Positions 1 to 5,892 of a stretch of 6,242 nt of DNA are shown in pieces. Position numbers and translations under genes: made by a program. The stretch spans positions 1-6,242 of the forward strand of contig JACQTL010000408.1 of NCBI GenBank assembly GCA_016210805.1, read 5' to 3'. The notes under the pieces are model-generated. The model did not search any database, was not told the origin of the DNA, and saw nothing but the letters and a program-made list of their open reading frames with translations. Numbering within the stretch: the first letter of the stretch is position 1; each line of letters begins with the position of its first letter. Source of the stretch: Actinomycetota bacterium. GTDB lineage: Bacteria; Actinomycetota; UBA4738; G016210805.

Positions 1-1
1 C

Positions 2-298
2 ATCCCGGACGGCGCCTACGGCTTGTTCCGCCACCCCGTCGAGGGATCACGCCACGGCCGAGTGCTCCTGGTCCAGCACCACGACATCGCCGACCCCGAC
101 CACGGTGGCTCCTACACGGTGAAGGTCTATCGCCGTGAGCCTTCGTCAGCCGCACCGGATGGTGAGCGACGTGACGAAGTGCGTCTCGAGCCCGACAGCG
201 ACGACCCGCGGTACCGGCCCATCGTCTTGACGTACGAGGAGGGCGTGGACCAGGTCAGGGTGATCGCCGAGCTCGTCCAGGTCCTCGCTCGGGGCTGA
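2..298 (+). CDS. C-terminal part of a LexA-like S24 peptidase-domain protein (5' end outside window)
   Basis: The frame is open to the left edge, so this is the tail of a longer gene; a TTG at 23 is internal, not a start. The visible 98 residues begin IPDGAYGLFR, the segment that in LexA/S24 proteins directly follows the catalytic Ser-Met-x-Pro. They continue through GRVLLVQ and a GGSYTVKVY strand. The Lys of TVK (codon 122-124) aligns with the catalytic lysine of the Ser-Lys dyad. The end, PIVLTYEE...VRVIAELVQVL, is the usual last strand of this fold. The catalytic Ser would lie just outside the window. In this family the domain occurs alone, in LexA-like or phage-type repressors, and, as I recall, at the C-terminus of helicase or nuclease-type proteins. 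The parent architecture cannot be decided here. The gene converges on the DUF6766 gene. Family assignment is fairly sure; function is open. Confidence 0.72.
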   Translation: MPDGAYGLFRHPVEGSRHGRVLLVQHHDIADPDHGGSYTVKVYRREPSSAAPDGERRDEVRLEPDSDDPRYRPIVLTYEEGVDQVRVIAELVQVLARG

Positions 299-329
299 GA
301 GCGCCGCCCTCAACCCTCATCCGGGGGTG

Positions 330-350
330 GCAGGGGGCGGAGCCCCCTGC
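330..350. terminator. GC-rich hairpin between convergent genes
   Basis: A perfect 9-bp stem, GCAGGGGGC (330-338) against GCCCCCTGC (342-350), encloses a 3-base GGA loop. It lies between the stop of the S24-domain gene (298) and the stop of the minus-strand DUF6766 gene (352). Placed there it could end transcription from both sides. No T-tract follows on either strand, so it is not a classical intrinsic terminator. GGGGCGGAGCCCC-type hairpins are, from memory, common in high-GC genomes, so it may also be a dispersed repeat. Confidence 0.45.
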
Positions 351-351
351 T

Positions 352-795
352 CTAGCGCTTGCCGGTCATCTCGTCCAGGCGCTTCTCGATCCGGGCCAGG
401 GCCTCCTGCATCGCGTCGTCGCTGTCCCTGGACTCCGCGCTGCCCCGGTGGATCAGGATGGCGGCGAGGACCACGAACGAGAAGAGCTGCAGGAACTCCG
501 ACTGCCAGTTCTCGAAGGTCGACTGGCCGAACCGCTCGATGAACCGAACGACCTCGACCGGCTCCCGGTGCGCCCGCTGGTCCTCCACGAAGACCCGCCA
601 TTCCGAGATCCCCTGACCGATCCAGCTCACGAAGAAGAGCGCGCAGAGCGCGATCGACAGCCCGAAGTACTTCCAGGTCTTCACGAGCCCGGCGGACCGT
701 TTCTCGTTGCGGATGCTGCGGACCATCGTGCCGACCAGGTAGCCCACCACGACCGCCATGATCGCCGGCACGAGCACCGCGGCTGCAGTCTCCAC
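352..795 (-). CDS. DUF6766 family small membrane protein
   Basis: This encodes 147 residues from a GTG start at 795 preceded by an exceptionally strong ribosome binding site. The open frame continues upstream to an ATG at 942, but that would overlap the dnaE2 coding start and lacks such a site. Three hydrophobic segments are visible: about 4-24 (AVLVPAIMAVVVGYLV), 43-60 (FGLSIALCALFFVSW) and 101-115 (FLQLFSFVVLAAILI). The core WKYFGLSIA...SWIGQ, the ENWQSEFLQLF block at 95-105, and HRGSAESRDSD after the last helix match the DUF6766 family as I know it. The family's biochemical role is unknown. The N-terminal helix plus a basic linker (RSIRNEKR, 26-33) is extra relative to the two-helix members I recall. 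The C-terminus (MQEALARIEKRLDEM) is amphipathic and possibly coiled-coil. The gene is divergent from dnaE2 across a 102-bp region; shared regulation is possible but not shown. Confidence 0.8.
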   Translation of the reverse strand: METAAAVLVPAIMAVVVGYLVGTMVRSIRNEKRSAGLVKTWKYFGLSIALCALFFVSWIGQGISEWRVFVEDQRAHREPVEVVRFIERFGQSTFENWQSEFLQLFSFVVLAAILIHRGSAESRDSDDAMQEALARIEKRLDEMTGKR

Positions 796-797
796 GG

Positions 798-807
798 GAT
801 CACCTCC
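798..807 (-). promoter_or_regulatory. Near-complete Shine-Dalgarno fixing the DUF6766 start
   Basis: Read on the minus strand, this is GGAGGTGATC, a ten-base complement to the 3' end of 16S rRNA. GGAGG lies 7 nt before the GTG at 795. It is what selects GTG 795 over the upstream ATG at 942. It is far stronger than anything in front of dnaE2 or dinB, so this small protein may be translated efficiently. Confidence 0.85.
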
Positions 808-865
808 GGGCCTACGAGTACCCGGGGGAGCCTCCCCGCATGCTCGTCCCCGCCGGGCTCGACGG

Positions 866-888
866 ATGTCAGACCCCCGTCCTATGAT
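866..888 (+). promoter_or_regulatory. dnaE2-dinB promoter resembling the RecA/LexA-independent (PafBC-type) damage promoter
   Basis: Bases 866-874 read ATGTCAGAC, followed by 8 bases and then TATGAT (883-888). The mycobacterial RecA-independent damage promoter, later assigned to the activator PafBC, is TTGTCRGTG-N8-TAnnnT. The match is six of nine in the upstream element (TGTCAG core), the exact 8-base spacer, and a full TAnnnT. The -10 sits so close to the ATG at 898 that transcription should begin at roughly 894-898. A conventional alternative -35, TCGACG at 859-864 with an 18-base spacer, also exists. Dependence on a PafBC-like activator is therefore inference. Confidence 0.6.
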
Positions 889-890
889 GT

Positions 891-904
891 CGAACACATG
901 TTCG
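891..904 (+). promoter_or_regulatory. LexA (SOS) box overlapping the dnaE2 start codon
   Basis: CGAACACATGTTCG fits the Gram-positive/actinobacterial LexA consensus CGAACRNRYGTTYG at every position. It is flanked by a further complementary T/A pair, giving TCGAAC-ACAT-GTTCGA at 890-905. The ATG start codon of dnaE2 (898-900) lies in the middle of the operator, just downstream of the TATGAT -10. Bound LexA would cover the transcription start and block the promoter until cleaved after DNA damage. This makes the downstream polymerase operon a predicted SOS regulon member. Confidence 0.92.
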
Positions 905-3900
905 AGAAGAGCCCCGGGGGCCGTCCTTCCCGCTTCGTCCACCTGGACGTGCGCTCGTTCTTCTCGCTCAAGGACGGGGCCTTCTCACCGGAGGAGCTCG
1001 CCGCGCGGGCGGCGGAGCTAGCGATGCCGGCGGTGGCCCTCACCGACCGCGACGGGCTGTACGGCGCGGCCCGGTTCGTGGACGCCTGCCGGAAGGTCGG
1101 CGTCCGCCCGATCCTGGGGGCGACCCTCACCCTGCGGGGGCCGCCCCCTCCTCCCGTGACCGCGGGGGACGGGTCCGTGATCCTCCTGGCCCGGGACGAC
1201 GAGGGGTACGCCAACCTGTGCCGGCTGATCACCGACGCCCACATGGCCGGGGAGCGGGGTGACCCCGCCCTCGCCCCCGGGCAGGTCTGCGCGCACCCCG
1301 GCGGGATGATCGCCCTGCTCGGCCCGGGCTCGCCGCCGGGACGCCTGGCCGGGGCCGGCCTCCCCGACGCCGCCCGCCGGGCGCTGGGCCCGTTCCGGGA
1401 GGCGTTCGGGCGGGAGGGCGTGTTCGTGGAGGTCCAGCACCGGCTGGAGCCGGGCTCCGCCGAGGAGGTCCGCGCGCTCCTCCGCCTGGCCGGGGCCGCC
1501 GGGGTCCGGGCCGTGGCCGCGAACCCCGTGCGCTACCTGGTCCCGGAGGACGCCTACCTGGCCGACGCCCTGGAGTGCATGCGCGAGATCGTCCCCGTGA
1601 ACGAGCACAACGTCTCCCGGACCAACGCGGAGGGCTGGCTGAAGCCGGACCCCTCGATGCGCAGCCTGTTCGCCGAGCGGCCCGACCTCTGCGACGCCAC
1701 GCTCGACGTCGCCGACGCGTGCCGGTTCGACCTGGGGCTGGGGAAGGTCCACTTCCCGGAGTTCCCCACGCCCCCGGGACGGAGCGCGTCCTCGGTACTG
1801 GCCGAGCGGTGCTGGCGGGGGATGGACGAGCGGGGGATGGAGGCGACCCGGGAGGCCAGGGACCGGCTCGACGCCGAGCTCGACACGATCCGCCGCCTGG
1901 GCTACGCGGCCTACTTCCTCACGGTCGCCGAGATCGTGGACGACGTCAGGGCCATGGGGGTCCGGGTGGCCTGCCGGGGGTCGGCCGCCGGCTCGCTGGT
2001 CTCTTACCTGGCCCGGATCTCGGACGTCGACCCGATCCGCCACGGGCTGGTGTTCGAGCGGTTCATCAACCCGTACCGCGACGAGCTCCCCGACATCGAC
2101 ATCGACGTGGAGTCGGCCCGCCGGGAGGACGTCTACGACATGGTCCTTCAGCGCCACGGGGAGGACCGGGCGGCCTGCGTGACCATGGTGGAGACCTACC
2201 GGGCCCGGGCGGCGATCCGGGAGGTCGGCAAGGCCCTCGGCCTCCCCGATGTCGAGGTGGACACCGTGGCCAAGGCCTTCCCCCACATCGGCGCGCACCG
2301 CATAAGGGAGGCCATCGGCCGGCTCCCCGAGCTGGCCGGGTCGAACCTGGGGGCGGGGCAGCTCGAGACGCTGTTCCGGGTGGCCGAGCGGCTGAACGGG
2401 TTCCCCCGGCACCTGGCCCTGCACCCGTCCGGGATCGTGCTCTCCTCCCACGACCTGGTCCGCCGGGTCCCCCTGGAGCGGTCGTACCAGGGGTACCGGA
2501 TGATCCAGGCCGACAAGGACGACGTGGAGCTCCTCGGCTACCTGAAGCTCGACGTGCTCGGCGTGCGGATGCTGTCGGCGATGCGCCACGCGCTCGACGA
2601 GGTGGCGCTGTCCACCGGGGAGAAGGTCGACCTCGACCGGATACCGCTGGACGACGGTCCCACGTTCGACCTGATCCGGGCCTCGCGGACGCTGGGCTGC
2701 TTCCAGATCGAGAGCCCCGGCCAGCGCGAGCTCCTCCAGAAGTTCCAGCCCGAACGGTGGGAGGACCTCGTCGTGGACATCTCGCTGTTCCGCCCGGGAC
2801 CGGTGAAGTCCGACATGGTCACGCCGTTCCTCCGCCGCCGCCACCACCTCGAGCCGCCGGTCTACGCCCATCCGGCCCTCCGTCCGGTCCTGGCCGAGAC
2901 GCACGGCGTGATCGTCTACCACGAGCAGGTCCTCAAGGCCCTGGCCGCGGTGGCCGGCTACGACCTGGCCGAGGCCGACCGGATACGCCGGCGGCTCGAC
3001 GACGAGGAGCACCTCGACGGGATGCGCGCGGAGTTCGTCGAGCGGGCCGTGGACCGGGGCGTGGAGCGGATCGAGGCGGAACGCGTGTGGCGGGAGATCG
3101 CCTCGTTCGCCTCGTTCGGGTTCTGCAAGGCCCACGCCGCCGCCTTCGCCGTGCCGACCTACCAGTCGGCCTGGCTGAAGGCACACCACCCCGCCCACTT
3201 CCTGGCCGGCGTCCTGACCCACGAGCCGGGGATGTACCCCCGCCGCCTGATCCTGGAGGACGCCCGCGGGCTGGGCATCGCCATCCTCCCCCTCGACGTG
3301 AACCGGTCCGAGCGCGACTACGTCGTCGAGGAGGTGGAGGAGGTGGATGAGGGGTGGGGGATCCGCCTGGCCCTGAAGGACGTCGAGGGGATGAGCGACG
3401 CGGAGCTCCGGTCGATCCTGGAGGCCCGGGCCGACCGCCCGTTCCGGGACGTCGGCGACTTCCTCCGCCGGACCCGGGTGTCGCGCCCGGTGGCCGCGCG
3501 CCTGGCCCACGCCGGGGCCCTCGACGGGCTGCCCCGGGGCGGGACCCGCCGGGACCACCTGTACCACGCCATGACCGCCGACCCCGAGCGGGAGGGGCAG
3601 CAGCTGGCCCTGGCCCTCCAGGAGCCGGCCGAGCCGCATCTCCGGGAGTACACCGACGCCGAGCGGGTCCGGGCCGAGCTGGAGGTCGTGGAGATGGACG
3701 CCTCCCGCCACCTCCTGTCGTTCTTCGAGCCGCTCCTCGCCGACCTCGGCGTGGTCCGCTCCCCCGACCTCCGCCGGCGCCGGGGCGGGGAGAAGGTCAT
3801 GGTGGCCGGGGTCAAGGTGGCCTCCCAGACCCCGGCGATCCGCAGCGGCCAGCGGATCATCTTCCTCACCCTCGACGACGCCAGGGGGCCGGTGGACGTC

Positions 3901-4167
3901 ACGGTGTTCGAGTCGGTCCAGCCCCGGTGCGCTAGGACGATCTTCCACTCGTTCCTGCTCGCCGTGTGGGGCGAGCTCCGGCGGACCGGCGTGGGGGGCG
4001 TGAGCGTCGTCGCCGAGGAGGTCTTCGACCTGGCCCTGCTCAACCGGGCCCGCCGCCAGGGTCGGCTCCGGGAGGCCATGGAGACCGGTGGCACCGGTGG
4101 CATGGGGGGCTTCGGCGCGCCGCCCAGGAAGCTCTGGCACGCGAGCGGCGGGTCCGCCGGGTGGTAG
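898..4167 (+). CDS. dnaE2: Error-prone DNA polymerase III alpha subunit, DnaE2 type
   Basis: A 1089-residue C-family DNA polymerase expected to perform damage-induced mutagenic or translesion synthesis. The domains run as follows: PHP (about 13-290); palm with RGSAAGS (360-366) and catalytic PDIDID (D399, D401), third aspartate D552 in KLDVLG; RPGP at 632-635; a finger block FGFCKAHAAAF near 739-750; helix-hairpin-helix region about 822-878; OB fold about 964-1046. The sequence QADKDD...GYLKLDVLGVRMLSAM and the 1.09-kb-residue length favour DnaE2 over replicative DnaE1. The PHP metal ligands are degenerate: the HxH motif is D17-V-R19 and TDH is TDR51, so 3'-5' exonuclease activity is unlikely. 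Q902LALAL is a possible clamp-binding peptide. The tail is glycine-rich (TGGTGGMGGFG). ATG 898 is chosen because the PHP domain starts 12 residues later; no Shine-Dalgarno is visible, which fits a leaderless mRNA. Upstream in-frame extension is noncoding and antisense to the DUF6766 gene. dinB follows after 12 bp. Confidence 0.93.
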   Translation: MFEKSPGGRPSRFVHLDVRSFFSLKDGAFSPEELAARAAELAMPAVALTDRDGLYGAARFVDACRKVGVRPILGATLTLRGPPPPPVTAGDGSVILLARDDEGYANLCRLITDAHMAGERGDPALAPGQVCAHPGGMIALLGPGSPPGRLAGAGLPDAARRALGPFREAFGREGVFVEVQHRLEPGSAEEVRALLRLAGAAGVRAVAANPVRYLVPEDAYLADALECMREIVPVNEHNVSRTNAEGWLKPDPSMRSLFAERPDLCDATLDVADACRFDLGLGKVHFPEFPTPPGRSASSVLAERCWRGMDERGMEATREARDRLDAELDTIRRLGYAAYFLTVAEIVDDVRAMGVRVACRGSAAGSLVSYLARISDVDPIRHGLVFERFINPYRDELPDIDIDVESARREDVYDMVLQRHGEDRAACVTMVETYRARAAIREVGKALGLPDVEVDTVAKAFPHIGAHRIREAIGRLPELAGSNLGAGQLETLFRVAERLNGFPRHLALHPSGIVLSSHDLVRRVPLERSYQGYRMIQADKDDVELLGYLKLDVLGVRMLSAMRHALDEVALSTGEKVDLDRIPLDDGPTFDLIRASRTLGCFQIESPGQRELLQKFQPERWEDLVVDISLFRPGPVKSDMVTPFLRRRHHLEPPVYAHPALRPVLAETHGVIVYHEQVLKALAAVAGYDLAEADRIRRRLDDEEHLDGMRAEFVERAVDRGVERIEAERVWREIASFASFGFCKAHAAAFAVPTYQSAWLKAHHPAHFLAGVLTHEPGMYPRRLILEDARGLGIAILPLDVNRSERDYVVEEVEEVDEGWGIRLALKDVEGMSDAELRSILEARADRPFRDVGDFLRRTRVSRPVAARLAHAGALDGLPRGGTRRDHLYHAMTADPEREGQQLALALQEPAEPHLREYTDAERVRAELEVVEMDASRHLLSFFEPLLADLGVVRSPDLRRRRGGEKVMVAGVKVASQTPAIRSGQRIIFLTLDDARGPVDVTVFESVQPRCARTIFHSFLLAVWGELRRTGVGGVSVVAEEVFDLALLNRARRQGRLREAMETGGTGGMGGFGAPPRKLWHASGGSAGW

Positions 4168-4179
4168 GACTACGGGGCG

Positions 4180-5388
4180 ATGGGAAAGCGGTCCACCCGT
4201 CCGGCCGAACCGATCCTCCACGTGGACCTCGACGCGTTCTACGCCGCGGTGGAGGTCCTCAAGGACCCCTCGCTTCACGGCAAGCCCGTGCTGGTCGGCG
4301 GGACCGGGAACCGGGGCGTGGTGGCGTCGGCCTCCTACGAGGCCCGGGCCCAGGGGGTGGCCTCGGCGATGCCCATGGTCCGGGCCCGGCGCCTGTGTCC
4401 CCAGGCCGTCGTCCTCCCCCCGGACTTCGAGGCCTACCGGGCCCACTCGAACCGGTTCCGGGAGGTCCTCCTGTCCTACACCCCGGTGGTGGAGCCCATC
4501 GCCCTGGACGAGGCGTTCCTGGACGTCGGCGGGGCGGCCCTCCTGTTCGGCGAGCCGGTCGCGATCGGGGCCCGGATCCGCCGGGACGTCCGTGCCGAGC
4601 TCGGGATCACGTGCTCGGTCGGCGTGGCTCCCACGAAGTTCGTGGCCAAGCTGGCCTCCGAGGCGGCCAAGCCCGACGGCCTGGTCCACGTCCCCGTCGG
4701 CGAGGTCCCCGGCTTCCTGGCTCGCCTCCCGGTCCGGGCCCTGTGGGGGGCGGGGGAGCGGACCGCCGAGACGCTGGACCGCCTGGGGGTCCGAACCGTG
4801 GGGGAGCTGGCCGCGGTCTCTCCCGCGATCCTGGAGCGGGTCCTGGGCGAGGCCGCGGCCCGGACCCTGTCTGAGCTGGCCCACGGGATCGACCCCAGGG
4901 ACGTCGTCCCCTACGAGGCCCCCAAGTCGATCTCGCACGAGGAGACCTTCGAGGCCGACCAGAGCGAGGAGGAGACGATCCTCCGGGAGGTCCTGGCCCT
5001 GTCCCGGCGCGTGGCCGCGCGGCTGCGCGAGGACGGGTACCGGGCCAGGACGGTGGTCCTCAAGGTCCGCCTGGCCAACTTCAGCACGCTGACCCGGTCG
5101 CGGACCCTCCCGGCCCCCACCGACCTGGCCGCGGACGTCTACCGGGTGGCCGAGGCGCTGTACCGCGGCCTGCCCGGGACCCGCCGGCGGATCCGCCTGG
5201 TCGGCGTCCAGGCCACCGGGTTGGTGTCCGCCGGCGCGGAGCAGCTCGCCCTCTACAGGGGGGAGCGGTGGGGCGAGGTCGAGCGGGCCGTGGACCGGAT
5301 CGAGCAGCGGTTCGGCCGCGACGCCGCCCTCCCGGCCGCCCTCCTGGCCCGCCGCCCCAGGCATGGGCCCGGGGCGCCGCGGGCATGA
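4180..5388 (+). CDS. dinB: Y-family translesion DNA polymerase IV (DinB)
   Basis: A 402-residue Y-family polymerase that copies past damaged bases without proofreading. The catalytic residues are intact: D16 in HVDLDAFYAAVE and D110-E111 in ALDEAFLDV. The nucleotide-binding SYEAR (52-56) is present, and Y21 occupies the aromatic steric-gate position that excludes ribonucleotides. SVGVAPTKFVAKLASEAAKP completes the palm. A thumb with helix-hairpin-helix (ALWGAGERTAETLDRLGV) and a little-finger domain (SISHEETF onward) follow. QLALY at 355-359 fits the sliding-clamp peptide QLxLF and is followed by a 43-residue tail rather than ending the protein. Intact catalytic acids separate it from the related but inactive ImuB. 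The ATG lies 12 bp after the dnaE2 stop; an AGGA (4166-4169) overlapping that stop may serve as a ribosome binding site. Co-transcription and shared SOS control with dnaE2 are inferred from spacing. Confidence 0.95.
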   Translation: MGKRSTRPAEPILHVDLDAFYAAVEVLKDPSLHGKPVLVGGTGNRGVVASASYEARAQGVASAMPMVRARRLCPQAVVLPPDFEAYRAHSNRFREVLLSYTPVVEPIALDEAFLDVGGAALLFGEPVAIGARIRRDVRAELGITCSVGVAPTKFVAKLASEAAKPDGLVHVPVGEVPGFLARLPVRALWGAGERTAETLDRLGVRTVGELAAVSPAILERVLGEAAARTLSELAHGIDPRDVVPYEAPKSISHEETFEADQSEEETILREVLALSRRVAARLREDGYRARTVVLKVRLANFSTLTRSRTLPAPTDLAADVYRVAEALYRGLPGTRRRIRLVGVQATGLVSAGAEQLALYRGERWGEVERAVDRIEQRFGRDAALPAALLARRPRHGPGAPRA

Positions 5389-5410
5389 ATCCGGTGCAGG
5401 GGTCTGCCCC

Positions 5411-5433
5411 TTGACGGGAACGGTTCCTATAAT
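5411..5433 (+). promoter_or_regulatory. Promoter of the DUF3040 gene, with a dyad between TTGACG and TATAAT
   Basis: A perfect TATAAT (5428-5433) stands out in this GC-rich DNA, 30 bases before the DUF3040 ATG, and predicts a leader of roughly 24 nt. TTGACG (5411-5416) looks like a -35 but is only 11 bases away instead of 16-18. Those 11 bases are exactly an inverted repeat, GGAAC-G-GTTCC (5417-5427). The -10 is credible. TTGACG may be fortuitous or may need an activator bound at the dyad. The element separates DUF3040 transcription from the damage-inducible operon upstream. Confidence 0.55.
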
Positions 5434-5453
5434 TGGCCACACGGCCTCCGAGT

Positions 5454-5459
5454 AAGGGA
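5454..5459 (+). promoter_or_regulatory. Ribosome binding site of the DUF3040 gene
   Basis: AAGGGA lies 4 bases before the ATG at 5464, a slightly short spacing. It supports that ATG, which also gives the family's standard N-terminus MPLSEHEQ. Confidence 0.6.
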
Positions 5460-5463
5460 CCCG

Positions 5464-5892
5464 ATGCCCCTCTCCGAGCACGAGCAGCGCATCCTCGAGG
5501 AGATCGAACGCCGACTCGCCGAGGAGGACCCCCGCCTGGTCGACCAGGTCTCCCGCACTTCCCTGTACACGCACCTGGCCCGCCGGATCAAGCTGGCCGC
5601 CCTGGCCTTCCTGGTCGGGTTCGGGATGCTCATGGCCTTCGCCGTCTCGGTGGCCCTGGCCGTGGCCGGGTTCGTGGTCATGGTGCTGTCCGCGCTCCTG
5701 GCCTACCGGTACCTGAAGAGGATGGGGCGCGAGCAGCTCCGCTCCCAGCAGGCCGCCGGGCGGTTCACCTTCGCGTCGCTGATCGCCAGGATGTCGGACC
5801 GGTTCCGGGGTCCGGGTCCCGGCGGCTCGGAGCAGCCCGACCAGCCCGACCACCCGGACCCCCCGCCGGACCACCCCGACCGGCCGGCCTGA
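5464..5892 (+). CDS. DUF3040 family membrane protein
   Basis: A 142-residue protein beginning MPLSEHEQRILEEIERRL, the hallmark N-terminus of DUF3040, an actinobacterial family of unknown function. The first 35-40 residues form a charged amphipathic helix ending in the common AEEDPRL segment. Two closely spaced membrane helices follow at about 44-61 and 64-81, ended by the basic YRYLKR, so both termini are probably cytoplasmic. The C-terminal 25 residues are proline- and aspartate-rich, with repeated PD units (QPDQPDHPD, then DHPDRP), and are likely disordered. The gene has its own TATAAT promoter and starts 75 bp after dinB. From memory, DUF3040 genes often lie between dinB and mraZ at the head of the division gene cluster in actinobacteria. 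Here the next gene is a MerR regulator instead. Family membership is secure; role unknown. Confidence 0.9.
   Translation: MPLSEHEQRILEEIERRLAEEDPRLVDQVSRTSLYTHLARRIKLAALAFLVGFGMLMAFAVSVALAVAGFVVMVLSALLAYRYLKRMGREQLRSQQAAGRFTFASLIARMSDRFRGPGPGGSEQPDQPDHPDPPPDHPDRPA

Noticed and set aside
448..897. In-frame upstream extension of dnaE2, giving a 1239-residue protein
   Set aside because: The extra residues are antisense to the DUF6766 gene, have no family similarity, and would place the promoter and LexA box inside the gene. The PHP domain begins just after ATG 898.
796..942. ATG 942 as the start of the minus-strand DUF6766 gene
   Set aside because: It would overlap dnaE2 and its operator and add 49 arginine/glycine-rich residues. 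GTG 795 has a ten-base Shine-Dalgarno.
3328..3360. Purine-rich GAGGAGGTG repeat within dnaE2, possible G-quadruplex
   Set aside because: It encodes an ordinary acidic loop (EEVEEVDEG) and the G-runs are too short and irregular for a confident call.
5398..5411. Hairpin AGGGG-TCTG-CCCCT after dinB as an intrinsic terminator
   Set aside because: The stem is only 5 bp, no T-run follows, and it merges with the next promoter region; too weak to list as a feature.
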